Shown: positions 39,087 to 49,527, counted from the first letter of the stretch. The stretch: 64,000 nucleotides of DNA from Sphingosinicella sp. YJ22 (GCF_011320075.1 NZ_JAANPA010000010.1:1-64000); one strand, 5' to 3'. Program-made: numbers and translations. Notes: generated from the letters alone by a model not told the origin.

Positions 39087-39603
39087 GGAGCGCGCGCTTT
39101 GGGAAAAGGTGGTCGCTTCGGTGAAGCCGCTGCACCGGAGAGCGGCGGCCGCGCCTGAAGCCGCTCCTGCGCTGCCAGCCGTTCCCGCACGCCGAGCGGT
39201 TCCGCGCCCATCAGCCGCTCCGGCGAAGGAGCCAAAATCGGCGCCTCGTCCGGTCCCCGGGGTCACGCTCGATGGCGGCTGGGACAAGCGGCTGTCGCGC
39301 GGCTTGGTTCAGCCCGACGCGACGGTCGACCTCCACGGCCACAATCTCGCGACCGCCTACGACCTGCTGGACCGGCAACTCGAGCGCGCGATTGGCCACG
39401 GCGCACGAGTCCTTCTACTGGTGACCGGCAAGCCGCCGACCGACGATCGCCGGCCGGTGGGGCGGGGCGCCATTCGCGCCGCGGTCGGGGACTGGCTCGC
39501 CGCCTCGCGCCACGCCGGCGACATCGCCGCGGTGAGGGGCGCCCACCCGCGCCATGGCGGCTCGGGCGCGCTGTACATCGTGCTCAGAAGGAAGCGGCCT
39601 TAG
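39067..39603 (+). CDS. Smr-domain protein
   Basis: A 178-aa protein with a low-complexity Ala/Pro linker (about 28-65) and a C-terminal Smr (MutS2-related) domain: TVDLHGHNLATAYDLLDRQLERAIGHGARVLLLVTGK, ending GAHPRHGGSGALYIVLRRK. Smr domains can act as nucleases on DNA or RNA; activity here is inferred only. Its start lies inside the mltA 3' end, and its stop interlocks with that of the convergent DUF4170 gene. Confidence 0.92.
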   Translation: MRRLNPEERALWEKVVASVKPLHRRAAAAPEAAPALPAVPARRAVPRPSAAPAKEPKSAPRPVPGVTLDGGWDKRLSRGLVQPDATVDLHGHNLATAYDLLDRQLERAIGHGARVLLLVTGKPPTDDRRPVGRGAIRAAVGDWLAASRHAGDIAAVRGAHPRHGGSGALYIVLRRKRP

Positions 39604-39824
39604 GCCTTCTCGCCCAGCTCGGGCTCGAGCAGTCGGTGGAGGTGGACGACGACATATTTCATCTCGGCGTCGTCGACGGTGCGCTGCGCGTTGGCGCGCC
39701 ACGCGTCCACGGCCTCGGCATAGTTCGGATAGACTCCGACGAGATGGATCTGGTTGAGGTCGACGAAGTCGAGCCCCTGCGGGTCGCGGACGCGCCCGCC
39801 GAAGACGAGGTGAAGCTTGCTCAT
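39600..39824 (-). CDS. DUF4170 small protein, 74 aa
   Basis: The predicted protein MSKLHLVFGGRVRDPQGLDF... has the DUF4170 pattern of LVFGGRV, LVGVYPNYAEAVDAWRANAQRTVDDAEMKY and VVVHLHRLLEP, typical of alphaproteobacteria. Cytosolic, unknown function. Its stop codon TAA shares the TTAG at 39600-39603 with the stop of the convergent Smr gene. Confidence 0.85.
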   Translation of the reverse strand: MSKLHLVFGGRVRDPQGLDFVDLNQIHLVGVYPNYAEAVDAWRANAQRTVDDAEMKYVVVHLHRLLEPELGEKA

Positions 39825-39902
39825 GGTTCCGAGAGGTCCTTGCGGAATGGCGTTGCGCGCCGGTTAGGCGAGGTCCGCGCCACTCCGCAAGGTTGAGCTC
39901 CC

Positions 39903-40265
39903 TTAATCCTTGGCCGCGACCGCGTCGACGACGGCGCTGCCGACCTTGTTCACGACCTGGCCGGTCAGCTGGTCCATCTTGTCGCGGCTTGCCCCGGCCG
40001 CCTTGCGGGCGGCGTCGCGGGCCTGCCCGCTGAGCTTGTGGCCGAGCGGCTGAAGCGCGTCGCGCTCCTTGCGGGTCGCCGGCACCAGCGCTCCGACGAG
40101 CGCTCCGACCAGGAAGCCGCCGGCCACTGCGGCCGCCGGGTTGCCGGTGATCGACTGGCCGGCCCGCCGCGCCGCGTCGCGCGTGGATTCATAGGCTGCG
40201 GTGGTGCGCTCGCGCGCCCCGGCTCGGGCATCCGTGTTGGCGGAATTGTTGGTTGTCGTCGCCAT
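39903..40265 (-). CDS. DUF883/ElaB-like membrane-stress protein
   Basis: A 120-aa protein: an Ala/Thr/Arg-rich helical N-terminus (GARERTTAAYESTRDAARRAGQ), a glycine-rich hydrophobic segment PAAAVAGGFLVGALVGALVP, then an amphipathic helix (LGHKLSGQARDAARKAAGASRDKMDQL). This resembles ElaB/YqjD/DUF883 inner-membrane proteins. It is the last gene of a four-gene operon whose promoter looks sigma-EcfG-dependent, so stationary-phase or stress expression is expected. Confidence 0.75.
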   Translation of the reverse strand: MATTTNNSANTDARAGARERTTAAYESTRDAARRAGQSITGNPAAAVAGGFLVGALVGALVPATRKERDALQPLGHKLSGQARDAARKAAGASRDKMDQLTGQVVNKVGSAVVDAVAAKD

Positions 40266-40268
40266 GGC

Positions 40269-40691
40269 TTACTCCTGCTTGGCTTTGGTGGCGGCGCGGG
40301 GGATCGCCGCATGGGGGATGAGGTCGTCGGGGGGCGGCGAGACGCTGTCGGGGGCGGCGCCATTCTCCTTGCGGCGCGGTTCGGCCCTGTCGTCGTCGGT
40401 GTCGTCGCCCTTGCGCAGCCGGCGGCCGACGAGCCGGTACAGGCCCTTGAGCGGCTTGCGCAGGACGAGGAGTGCGACGGCGCCGCCGGCGACGGCGGTG
40501 ATCGCCGGGCGTTTTCGCGCCGCGCCGACCGCCTGGTCCTTCTTGTCGCGGACCGAGTCGATCGCGGTGTCGGCGATGGTGCGCGGATGGAGCCGGTGCT
40601 GGAGCGCGGCCACGTCGGTGTCGACTCGCGCCCGCGCCCGCGCCGCGTTGCGCTTGGCCTGGACGATGGTTTCGGGGGCCTCGGCGGTCAT
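40269..40691 (-). CDS. DUF3618-like protein of the stress operon
   Basis: A 140-aa protein starting MTAEAPETIVQAKRNAARARARVDTDVAALQHRLHP, a DUF3618-like start. One hydrophobic helix (PAITAVAGGAVALLVLRKPLKG) and a charged Pro-rich tail follow. ATG 40691 overlaps the stop of the upstream holin-X-like gene as ATGA. The role is unknown; the DUF3618/DUF1469/DUF883 combination recurs as envelope-stress operons. Confidence 0.8.
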   Translation of the reverse strand: MTAEAPETIVQAKRNAARARARVDTDVAALQHRLHPRTIADTAIDSVRDKKDQAVGAARKRPAITAVAGGAVALLVLRKPLKGLYRLVGRRLRKGDDTDDDRAEPRRKENGAAPDSVSPPPDDLIPHAAIPRAATKAKQE

Positions 40692-41089
40692 GGCAATTGC
40701 TCCGCCTTGGCGAGCGCAGCTTTCTCCTCCTCGTCGCCGCCGAGCGCCGCGAGGCCCTTGGCGCCGGCCCGCGCGAGCAGGCCGCCGGCGGCAGCGAGGA
40801 CGAGGAACACCGCCATGCCGGCGCCGAACGGCCCGATCAGGGTGGCGAGGCCGAGCACCAGCGCGAGGACCAGCGCAGTCAGCGAGCACAGCAGCAAGGT
40901 GATTCCTACGCCGAGCAGGATCGCGCCCGTCTTGGCCTTGGCCGCGCGATGCCGAGCGATCTGCCGGACGAGGTCGAGCTCGGCCCGGGCATAAGCGCGG
41001 CCGTCCTCGACGAGCCGGCTGAACAGCTCGCCGATCGACTCGTCGCCCGGCGCGATGTCCGGCGGGGTCGCGTCGACGCGTTTAAGCAC
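40688..41089 (-). CDS. DUF1469 (holin-X-like) membrane protein
   Basis: A 133-aa protein: a soluble N-terminus (ESIGELFSRLVEDGRAYARAELDLVRQIARHRAAKAK) typical of DUF1469/holin-superfamily III proteins, then two membrane helices (TGAILLGVGITLLLCSLTA and GPFGAGMAVFLVLAAAGG). Despite the holin name, the neighbours are not phage genes. Middle gene of the stress operon; overlaps both neighbours by a few bases. Confidence 0.82.
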   Translation of the reverse strand: MLKRVDATPPDIAPGDESIGELFSRLVEDGRAYARAELDLVRQIARHRAAKAKTGAILLGVGITLLLCSLTALVLALVLGLATLIGPFGAGMAVFLVLAAAGGLLARAGAKGLAALGGDEEEKAALAKAEQLP

Positions 41090-41732
41090 CGCCGGTCCCG
41101 TTGCTGCCGGTGCCGCCCGCGTCGGTCGTTCCGCCGCGCGCGTCGTCGATGCCGGCGCGGATGACTCGGGCGACGGCGAAGCCGACCACTGCGGCGATTC
41201 CGATCGCGACGGCAGGGCTGCGCTGGACGAAGTCGCGGGCGTCTTCGATCAGGTCGTCGACGCTGCGCTCGTTCAATTTGCGCGCCAGCGAATTGACGCC
41301 GTCGGCGGCGCGGCTTCCATAGCCGGAATATTGGCTGCCGAGTTTCTTCTCGACCGAGCCGGCGGCGTCCTGGATGATCTCGGCGACGGTCTGGAGGAAA
41401 TCGCTCGCCTGGCGTTTGCCGTCGTCGGCCATGGTGCGGGCGCGGTCGGTCGCGGTGCCGCGCACCGAGCTGACCTGCTCCTTGAGCTGGTTGACGATGG
41501 TGTCGGCGGTCTTGCTGACCGCGCCGCGGCCGTCGCCGTCGCCGCTCTTCTCGAAGGTGAAGGCCGATCCGCCGCTGCCGCCGCCTTTCGTATCGGCCGT
41601 CTTGCCGGACGTCGTCCCGCCGCCGGCCGGCTTCCCGGAGCCGCCGCCGGTGGCGCCGCTGCCGGTGCCGATGGCATTGGTGTCGATGATCTTGTCGGTG
41701 CCTTCCGGCAGGCTCGGATCCCGAGGCGGCAT
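41082..41732 (-). CDS. First gene of the stress operon: Gly/Ser-rich membrane-associated protein
   Basis: A 216-aa protein from ATG 41732 (GGGAG upstream). The first 65 residues are a Gly/Ser/Thr-rich disordered stretch. A long amphipathic helix follows (SKTADTIVNQLKEQVSSVRGTATDRARTMADDGKRQASDFLQTV broken here at several points), then RSVDDLIEDARDFVQRS and a single hydrophobic helix PAVAIGIAAVVGFAVARVI, which is ElaB/DUF883-like. A sigma-EcfG-type promoter lies 57 bases before the start. Unknown biochemical role; probably an inner-membrane or ribosome-associated stress protein. Confidence 0.75.
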   Translation of the reverse strand: MPPRDPSLPEGTDKIIDTNAIGTGSGATGGGSGKPAGGGTTSGKTADTKGGGSGGSAFTFEKSGDGDGRGAVSKTADTIVNQLKEQVSSVRGTATDRARTMADDGKRQASDFLQTVAEIIQDAAGSVEKKLGSQYSGYGSRAADGVNSLARKLNERSVDDLIEDARDFVQRSPAVAIGIAAVVGFAVARVIRAGIDDARGGTTDAGGTGSNGTGGA

Positions 41733-41755
41733 GTTGATCTCCCTCACGAAATTGA

Positions 41756-43186
<1,431 letters not shown>

Positions 43187-43290
43187 GACGGACCGTTCGA
43201 CTCGCCGGCGGGCCGCTTCGTCCCGCTGTTTGAGAAAAATTCGCGCGGACCAGTTGATTCGCGCGACTTTTCCTGATTCTAGAGTGGTTA

Positions 43291-43602
43291 ATGCCTGCCG
43301 CCCAGAAACCTGTCGCCTTGATGCGCCGCGCCGCGGGTCCCGCGTTCGCGTTGATCATCATCGCCTATTTCCTCGGCGCGGCGGTGATCGGCGACAATGG
43401 CGTCATGTCGTGGGGCGAATATCGCGCCGCCAAGACCGAGCGCCAGACCGAGCTGGCGCGGTTGCAGCAGGAGCATGCCCGGCTCGCTCACCGCGCCCAG
43501 CTGCTCGACCCTAGCCGCACCGATCCCGACCTCGCCGAGGAGATGACCCGGCGCGAGCTCGGCGTGGTGCGCTCCGACGAGGTCGTGGTTCCCCTCGACT
43601 GA
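43291..43602 (+). CDS. ftsB: FtsB/DivIC-type septum formation initiator
   Basis: A 103-aa bitopic membrane protein: short cytoplasmic N-terminus, one helix (PAFALIIIAYFLGAAVIG) and a periplasmic coiled coil (KTERQTELARLQQEHARLAHRAQLL), then DLAEEMTRRELGVVRSDEVVVPL. This is the FtsB/DivIC layout of the FtsQLB division complex. The position between eno and pdhA is the usual alphaproteobacterial site. Confidence 0.9.
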   Translation: MPAAQKPVALMRRAAGPAFALIIIAYFLGAAVIGDNGVMSWGEYRAAKTERQTELARLQQEHARLAHRAQLLDPSRTDPDLAEEMTRRELGVVRSDEVVVPLD

Positions 43603-43707
43603 TCGGCCCCGCGGGGAGGGTGGATCGCCGCCCGTTGCACCCCCCTGCGTTTGCGGCCATAGAGCCGCCAAACTTGCCGCAGCATAGAGAGAGGAGGCCA
43701 CTCCCGC

Positions 43708-44760
43708 ATGGCCAAAGCAGCAACCAAGCGCGCGTCCGCCGCCGCTCCCCCCACTCCCAACCGCGAGCGTCCGCCCGAGCCCAAGCGCTACGAGGCGACC
43801 AAGGAGGAGCTTCTCGAATTCTACCGCCAGATGCTGCTCATCCGCCGCTTCGAAGAGCGCGCGGGCCAGCTCTACGGCCTCGGCCTGATCGGCGGCTTCT
43901 GCCACCTCTATATCGGCCAGGAAGCGGTCGCGGTCGGCCTCCAGTCGGCGATGAAGCCCGGCCATGACAGCGTCATCACCGGCTATCGCGACCATGGCCA
44001 CATGCTCGCCTACGGCATCGATCCCAAGGTCATCATGGCCGAGCTCACCGGCCGCGAGGCGGGCATCTCGCGCGGCAAGGGCGGGTCGATGCACATGTTC
44101 TCGACCGAGCATAAATTCTATGGCGGCCACGGCATCGTCGGCGCCCAGGTCAGCCTCGGCACCGGCCTCGCCTTCGGCCACAAATATTCTGGCGACGGCG
44201 GCATCTGCCTCGCTTATTTCGGCGACGGCGCCGCCAATCAGGGCCAGGTCTATGAGAGCTTCAACATGGCCCAGCTCTGGAACCTGCCGATCATCTTCGT
44301 GATCGAGAACAACCAATATGCCATGGGCACGAGCGTTAACCGCGCGTCGGCCGAGGACCAGCTCTACAAGCGCGGCGAGAGCTTCCGAATCCCCGGCATT
44401 CAGGTCGACGGCATGGACGTGCTCGCGGTGCGCGGCGCAGCCGAGACGGTCGTCGACTGGGTGCGCAGCGGCAAGGGCCCGGTACTGATGGAATTGAAGA
44501 CCTATCGTTATCGCGGCCATTCCATGTCCGATCCGGCCAAATACCGGTCGCGCGAGGAAGTGCAGGCGGTGCGCGAGAAGTCGGACCCGATCGAGGCGGC
44601 CAAGCGCGACCTCGAGAAGCTCGGGGTCAGCGAGGACGAGCTCAAGCAGCTCGACAAGGAGATCCGCGCGATCGTCGCGGAGTCCGCCGATTTCGCCGAG
44701 CAGTCGCCCGAGCCTGAGCCGAGCGAGCTTTACACCGACGTCCTGGTCGAGACTTACTGA
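43708..44760 (+). CDS. pdhA: Pyruvate dehydrogenase E1 alpha subunit
   Basis: Thiamine-diphosphate-dependent subunit of the pyruvate dehydrogenase complex. The 350-aa protein has an Ala/Pro-rich N-terminus, then [53 protein letters not shown] and the ThDP motif [17 protein letters not shown] ... [11 protein letters not shown]. The phosphorylation-loop region [15 protein letters not shown] is conserved. Its TGA overlaps the pdhB ATG. Confidence 0.97.
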   Translation: MAKAATKRASAAAPPTPNRERPPEPKRYEATKEELLEFYRQMLLIRRFEERAGQLYGLGLIGGFCHLYIGQEAVAVGLQSAMKPGHDSVITGYRDHGHMLAYGIDPKVIMAELTGREAGISRGKGGSMHMFSTEHKFYGGHGIVGAQVSLGTGLAFGHKYSGDGGICLAYFGDGAANQGQVYESFNMAQLWNLPIIFVIENNQYAMGTSVNRASAEDQLYKRGESFRIPGIQVDGMDVLAVRGAAETVVDWVRSGKGPVLMELKTYRYRGHSMSDPAKYRSREEVQAVREKSDPIEAAKRDLEKLGVSEDELKQLDKEIRAIVAESADFAEQSPEPEPSELYTDVLVETY

Positions 44761-46175
44761 TGCCGATCGAACTGAAGATGCCCGCGCTCTCCCCGACGAT
44801 GGAGGAGGGCACCCTCGCCAAGTGGCTGGTCAAGGAAGGCGACGAGGTCACCTCCGGGACCATCCTCGCCGAGATCGAGACCGACAAGGCGACGATGGAG
44901 TTCGAAGCGGTCGACGAAGGCAAGGTCGCCAAGATCCTCGTTCCCGAAGGCACCGACGAGGTGAAGGTCGGCACCGTCATCGCGATCCTCGCCGCCGACG
45001 GCGAGGACGTCTCCGCCGAGTCCGCTGCGCCTGCGCCGGCGGCCAAGGCCAAGCCGATCGAGCTGCCAGCGGACCAAAAGACCGAGCCCGTTCCCGGCAA
45101 CGAGGCGCAGACGCCGAAGGACTCGGGCGCCTACCAGCTGGTCGCCGCCGCCGAGCGCGCGCCGGAACCGCCGGAAGTTCCGGAGGGGACCGAAACCGTC
45201 CGCCAGACCCTTCGCGAGGCGCTCCGCGACGCCATGGCCGAGGAGATGCGCAAGGACGAGCGCGTCTTCGTGATGGGCGAGGAGGTCGCCGAATATCAGG
45301 GCGCCTACAAGGTCACCCAGGGCCTTCTCGACGAGTTCGGCGACAAGCGAGTCATCGACACGCCGATCACCGAATATGGCTTTGCCGGCGTCGGCACCGG
45401 CGCGGCGATGGGCGGCCTGCGGCCGATCATCGAGTTCATGACGTTCAACTTCGCCATGCAGGCGATCGACCACATCATCAACTCGGCGGCTAAGACCAAC
45501 TATATGTCCGGCGGCCAGATGCGCTGCCCGATCGTGTTCCGCGGCCCCAACGGCGCCGCGAGCCGCGTCGGCGCCCAGCACAGCCAGAATTACGGTCCCT
45601 GGTACGCCAACGTGCCCGGCCTCATCGTCATTGCGCCCTACGGCGCGGCCGACGCCAAGGGCCTTCTGAAGGCGGCGATCCGAAGCCAGGACCCGGTCGT
45701 GTTCCTCGAGAACGAGCTGCTTTACGGGCAGAGCTTCGACGTCCCCAAGCTCGACGACTATGTCCTTCCGATCGGCAAGGCGCGGGTCGCGCGCGAGGGC
45801 AAGGACGTGACTCTGGTCAGCTACTCGATCGGGGTCGGAGTCGCCCTGGACGCGGCCAACCAGCTCGCCGAGCAGGGCATCGACGCGGAAGTCGTCGACC
45901 TGCGCACGCTTCGCCCGCTCGACAAGGCGACGGTGCTCAAGAGCCTCGCCAAGACCAACCGAATGGTCGTGGTCGAGGAAGGCTGGCCGGTTTGCTCGAT
46001 CTCCTCGGAGATCATGGCGATCGCGATGGAGGAAGGCTTCGACGACCTCGACGCGCCGGTGCTTCGCGTGACCAACGAGGACGTGCCGCTGCCTTATGCC
46101 GCGAACCTCGAGAAGCTGGCGCTGATCAAGGCGGCGGATGTGGTCGAGGCGGCCAAAAAGGTCACGTACCGCTGA
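44760..46175 (+). CDS. pdhB: Pyruvate dehydrogenase E1 beta subunit with fused lipoyl domain
   Basis: A 471-aa protein. The N-terminal lipoyl domain (about 1-80) has the lipoylated Lys in [16 protein letters not shown]; a Pro/Ala linker follows; the E1-beta part (from about 145) has [54 protein letters not shown] and [14 protein letters not shown] lipoyl domain on E1 beta rather than only on E2 is known in several alphaproteobacteria. TGATG overlap with pdhA means coupled translation. Confidence 0.97.
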   Translation: MPIELKMPALSPTMEEGTLAKWLVKEGDEVTSGTILAEIETDKATMEFEAVDEGKVAKILVPEGTDEVKVGTVIAILAADGEDVSAESAAPAPAAKAKPIELPADQKTEPVPGNEAQTPKDSGAYQLVAAAERAPEPPEVPEGTETVRQTLREALRDAMAEEMRKDERVFVMGEEVAEYQGAYKVTQGLLDEFGDKRVIDTPITEYGFAGVGTGAAMGGLRPIIEFMTFNFAMQAIDHIINSAAKTNYMSGGQMRCPIVFRGPNGAASRVGAQHSQNYGPWYANVPGLIVIAPYGAADAKGLLKAAIRSQDPVVFLENELLYGQSFDVPKLDDYVLPIGKARVAREGKDVTLVSYSIGVGVALDAANQLAEQGIDAEVVDLRTLRPLDKATVLKSLAKTNRMVVVEEGWPVCSISSEIMAIAMEEGFDDLDAPVLRVTNEDVPLPYAANLEKLALIKAADVVEAAKKVTYR

Positions 46176-46181
46176 TCCACG

Positions 46182-46826
46182 ATGAACGCTGACGTCGCTT
46201 TGGCTCTGGCAAGCGTGCCGGAGCCTGCGCGGGCGGCCGTGCATGCCTTGTGGGCGCTGGACGAGGCGCTGGGACGCGTGCTCGCCACCGGACGCGAGCC
46301 GATGATCAGCCGCATCCGCCTCGCCTGGTGGCGCGAGGCGCTGGAACGGCTCGACCGGGAGCCGCCGCCGAAGGAACCGGTGCTCGAGGGTTTGGCGCGC
46401 AACGTGCTGCCCCGCGGCATTCGCGGCGCCGAGCTCGCCGAGATGGAGCCCGGCTGGGCCTTGCTGCCCGGCGATGAGCCGATCACCCGCGAGGACCTCG
46501 ACGCCTATGCCGCGGCGCGCGGCGCCTTGCTGTTTCGCTTCACCGCCCGACTGCTCGGCGGCGGCGTGGATGTCGGGCTGGCAGGCGAGGCCTGGGCGCT
46601 CGTCGACCTTGCCCGGCACAGCACCGAGGCGACCGATGCCGAGGCGGCACTGGCGGCGGCACGGGAGCGACCGCTTCCTCGGCGCTGGCCGAAGGCGCTT
46701 CGCCCGCTCGGCATGCTCGCGGCGCTGACTAAACGCGATCTCGAGCGCGGCCCCGCGCGATGGGAAGAACCTGGCAGCCCGCCGCGCGCGGCCCGAATGA
46801 TGCGGCACCGCCTGACCGGAATCTGA
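46182..46826 (+). CDS. Squalene/phytoene synthase-like protein
   Basis: A 214-aa protein of the squalene/phytoene synthase fold, shorter than true synthases. It keeps AAVHALWALDEALGRVL and RIRLAWWREALERLDREPPPKEPVLEGLA, but the two Asp-rich metal motifs DxxxD are not clearly present, as in NDUFAF6-like relatives. It starts six bases after pdhB. Enzymatic activity is doubtful; an assembly role by analogy is speculation. Confidence 0.8.
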   Translation: MNADVALALASVPEPARAAVHALWALDEALGRVLATGREPMISRIRLAWWREALERLDREPPPKEPVLEGLARNVLPRGIRGAELAEMEPGWALLPGDEPITREDLDAYAAARGALLFRFTARLLGGGVDVGLAGEAWALVDLARHSTEATDAEAALAAARERPLPRRWPKALRPLGMLAALTKRDLERGPARWEEPGSPPRAARMMRHRLTGI

Positions 46827-46910
46827 TCGGGAAGAAGGTCCTTTTCGGCACCGGCTTGGACTTGACCGATACTTGCGTTAACCTTGTCGTCCGAAAAGGG
46901 GGACAAGCTT

Positions 46911-47360
46911 ATGCTTCGTTTCGCTGCGGGCGCCGGGGCCGCCTTGCTGCTGATCCTTGCGGGCTTCTTCTATTGGCAGAGCCTGGCGCAGCGCGAGGAG
47001 AGCGTGCCGCCGCCACCGCCGCAAACCGCCCAGGCCGAGAGCGACGAGGATGAAGACGGCCCCGCGCCGCCGCCCTCCGCCGATTCCCGCTCCAAGGAGC
47101 AGCGCCGCTTCGATCGCGCCGACAAGGACAAGAACGGCCGCATCACGCTCGGCGAACTTCACCAGCCGCGCCGCCGCGCCTTCGCCCGGCTCGACACAAA
47201 TGGCGATGGTCGCCTGTCATTCGAGGAATGGGCGATCCGCACCACCACCCGCTTCAACGAGGCCGACCGCAACCGCGACCAGCAGTTGACGCGCGAGGAA
47301 TATGCGACCACCGCTCCAAGGCGGCGGGCCCCCGCGCGGCGGCCGGCCTGCGACTGCTGA
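46911..47360 (+). CDS. Membrane-anchored EF-hand protein
   Basis: A 149-aa protein from ATG 46911 (AAAGGGGG upstream). An N-terminal helix (LRFAAGAGAALLLILAGFFYW) is a signal or anchor, followed by a Pro/Glu/Asp-rich linker. EF-hand loops follow: DKDKNGRITLGE, DTNGDGRLSFEE and DRNRDQQLTREE. The Arg/Pro-rich tail ends CDC. It probably binds calcium in the periplasm; it is similar in plan to the EF-hand protein at the left edge. Confidence 0.85.
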   Translation: MLRFAAGAGAALLLILAGFFYWQSLAQREESVPPPPPQTAQAESDEDEDGPAPPPSADSRSKEQRRFDRADKDKNGRITLGELHQPRRRAFARLDTNGDGRLSFEEWAIRTTTRFNEADRNRDQQLTREEYATTAPRRRAPARRPACDC

Positions 47361-47383
47361 GAAACTGACGCAGATCGGCGGGG

Positions 47384-48730
47384 TTAGGCTGAGCTCACCG
47401 CAAGCGCGTCCTCGCGCAGCCAGTCGGACAGGGCTTCGCGAGCGCGGTCGGTGTAGCGTTTCTTGCGCTCGGCCTTCTTCACCTTGCCCTCGACCGGCGG
47501 GAACAGGCCGAAATTGACGTTCATCGGCTGATAGCTCGCGGCATCAGCGCCGCCGGTGATGTGGCCGAGCAGCGCGCCCAAAGCGGTCGTCACCGGCGGC
47601 GGCGCCAAGTCGTGCCCGGCCCGCTCTGCGGCGGCGAAACGCCCCGCCAGCAGGCCGATCGCGGCGCTCTCGACATAGCCTTCGCAGCCGGTGATCTGGC
47701 CGGCGAAGCGGATGTGCGGCGCCGCCTTCAGCCGCAGCGATCCGTCGAGCAGCTGCGGCGAATTGAGGAAAGTGTTGCGGTGGAGGCCGCCCAGTCGCGC
47801 GAACTCGGCATTCTCGAGGCCCGGGATGGTGCGGAACAGCCGCACCTGCTCGGCATGCTTCAGCTTGGTCTGGAAGCCGACCATATTCCACAAGGTGCCG
47901 AGCGCATTGTCCTGGCGCAGCTGGACGACCGCATAGGGCCAACGGCCGGTTTTCGGATCGTCGAGGCCGACCGGCTTCATCGGGCCGTAGCGCAACGTGT
48001 CCTCGCCGCGCTCCGCCATCACCTCGATCGGCATGCAGCCCTCGAAATAGGGCGTGTCCTTCTCCCATTCGCGGAACTCGGTCTTGTCGCCGGCGAGCAG
48101 GCCTTCGCGGAAGGCGACATACTGCTCCTTGGTCATCGGGCAATTGATGTAGTCGCCGTCCGACCCTTCCGCATTCTTGTCCCAGCGCGACGCCATCCAA
48201 GCGACGTCCATGTCGATCGAGTCCTTGTAGACGATCGGCGCGATGGCATCGAAGAAGGCGAGGGAGTCGCGCCCCGTCGCGGCCGCGATCGACTCGGCGA
48301 GCGGAGCGGCGGTGAGCGGGCCGGTGGCGATGATCGCGGGATGATCGGGCAGGCCGTCGACCCGCTCGCGCACCACCTCGATCAGTGGATGCTCCTGCAA
48401 GGCGCGGGTGACGGCTTCCGAGAAGCCATCGCGGTCGACCGCGAGCGCGGAGCCCGCCGGCACCCGGTGCGCGTCGCCGCAGCGCATGATCAGCGAATCG
48501 AGCGCGCGCATCTCGGCGTGCAGGAGCCCCACCGCATTGTTCTCGGCATCGTCCGAGCGGAAGCTGTTGGAGCAGACCAGCTCGGCCAGCCCATCCGTGT
48601 GATGGGCGGGCGTCATGTCGCCGCCGCCGCGCATTTCCGACAGGCGCACGGGCACGCCCGCCTGCGCCAGCTGCCATGCCGCCTCCGAGCCCGCGAGGCC
48701 CCCGCCGATGATGTGAACCCGATCCGTCAT
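47384..48730 (-). CDS. trmFO: Methylenetetrahydrofolate-tRNA-(uracil-5-)-methyltransferase
   Basis: TrmFO makes 5-methyluridine-54 in the T-loop of tRNAs using methylenetetrahydrofolate and FAD. The 448-aa protein has the FAD motif [70 protein letters not shown] and [16 protein letters not shown]. Note that the nearby tRNA-like element at 49,254 lacks the U54 that TrmFO acts on. Confidence 0.96.
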   Translation of the reverse strand: MTDRVHIIGGGLAGSEAAWQLAQAGVPVRLSEMRGGGDMTPAHHTDGLAELVCSNSFRSDDAENNAVGLLHAEMRALDSLIMRCGDAHRVPAGSALAVDRDGFSEAVTRALQEHPLIEVVRERVDGLPDHPAIIATGPLTAAPLAESIAAATGRDSLAFFDAIAPIVYKDSIDMDVAWMASRWDKNAEGSDGDYINCPMTKEQYVAFREGLLAGDKTEFREWEKDTPYFEGCMPIEVMAERGEDTLRYGPMKPVGLDDPKTGRWPYAVVQLRQDNALGTLWNMVGFQTKLKHAEQVRLFRTIPGLENAEFARLGGLHRNTFLNSPQLLDGSLRLKAAPHIRFAGQITGCEGYVESAAIGLLAGRFAAAERAGHDLAPPPVTTALGALLGHITGGADAASYQPMNVNFGLFPPVEGKVKKAERKKRYTDRAREALSDWLREDALAVSSA

Positions 48731-48815
48731 GCGCGTCTCGATAGGGATTGCAGCGCCGCTGCGGAAGGGCGGATCCCCGCTTCATTTCATGCCCGCGGCG
48801 AAGTAGCCTGGGGGC

Positions 48816-49253
48816 ATGGCCCGGCGCGTCTTCACCATCGGCTACGAGCAGACCACCGTCGCCGAACTGATCGCGGCGCTTCAGGCTGCGGGCGTCGAGC
48901 GGGTCGTCGACGTGCGCGCGGTCGCCGCGTCGCGGCGGCCCGGCTTCTCCAAGACGGCGCTCGGCGGCGCCCTCCAGGAAGCGGGCATCGCCTACGAGCA
49001 TCTGCGCGCGCTCGGCACGCCGAAGGAAGGCCGCGAGGCCGCCAAGCGCGGCGACCAGGCGACGCTTGAGCGTGTCTATGCCGGCCAGCTCGAGCTGCCC
49101 GAGGCGCAGGCGGCCGCAGCCATCCTCCTCTACCGCATCGACGCCCAGCCGACCGCGCTGCTGTGCTACGAGCGGGAGCCGGCGGACTGCCACCGAAGCA
49201 TGCTGGTCGCTGCCATCGCCGGGAACTCGGAGGTGATCGACCTGTTCGCCTGA
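48816..49253 (+). CDS. DUF488 protein
   Basis: A 145-aa DUF488 protein: RRVFTIGYEQTTVAELIAALQAAGVERVVDVRAVAASRRPGFSKTAL (read in parts), YEHLRALGTPKEGREAAK and the C-terminal ALLCYEREPADCHRSMLVAAI. The conserved CYE..P..CHR element suggests a metal or nucleic-acid site; the function is not established. Its stop codon directly abuts the CCA end of the convergent tRNA-like element. Confidence 0.9.
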   Translation: MARRVFTIGYEQTTVAELIAALQAAGVERVVDVRAVAASRRPGFSKTALGGALQEAGIAYEHLRALGTPKEGREAAKRGDQATLERVYAGQLELPEAQAAAAILLYRIDAQPTALLCYEREPADCHRSMLVAAIAGNSEVIDLFA

Positions 49254-49325
49254 TGGTGGGCAGAGCAGGCGTCGAGCCTGCATCGAGCCGTGATCTGCGG
49301 CCCGCTCTCGTTGAGCTATCTGCCC
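49254..49325 (-). ncRNA. Non-canonical tRNA-like cloverleaf with encoded CCA
   Basis: Read leftward from 49325: acceptor GGGCAGA/TCTGCCC (7 perfect pairs), D-arm GCTC-AACGA-GAGC (5-base loop, no GG), anticodon arm GGGCCG-CAGATCA-CGGCTC (6 pairs, one G-T), 3-base variable loop, T-arm GCAGG-CTCGACG-CCTGC, discriminator A and CCA at 49256-49254. All stems hold, but U33, U54 and G18G19 are absent, so it is unlikely to decode normally. It could be a degenerate tRNA or a repurposed tRNA-like RNA. Confidence 0.65.
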
Positions 49326-49527
49326 GGCAAGAGACTGCGCCCGTTCGCAAATTTCGGCAACCGCGTGGGCCCCATCGCGTGTCCCGGCGCGGCACGCCTG
49401 CGCCCTCAGCCCTGGTGCCGCGCGGCGAGCCGGTCGCGGATCACATGGGCGGGGCCCAACCCGCTCGACAAGCGGGGACGCCGCTTTATGACCGACGGCT
49501 CGCGTTCATCCCTTCCGAAGGCTTCCA
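49326..49527. other. Strongly structured non-coding region
   Basis: An 8-bp perfect stem (49366-49373 with 49451-49458) encloses a 9-bp perfect stem (49387-49395 with 49415-49423). A further 6-bp hairpin (CCCGCT/AGCGGG) lies at 49461-49477. No ORF with a ribosome-binding site is seen. In the leftward direction it is the 5' flank of the tRNA-like element; in the rightward direction it leads into the 90-aa gene at 49528. Confidence 0.45.

Noticed and set aside
40688-41089. Phage holin, hinting at a prophage
   Set aside because: DUF1469 proteins are chromosomal; no other phage gene is near and the operon carries a stress-type promoter.
49254-49527. Permuted tmRNA or 6S RNA
   Set aside because: A full anticodon arm is present, and no tag reading frame, TTCGAC T-loop or 6S-like central bubble can be seen.
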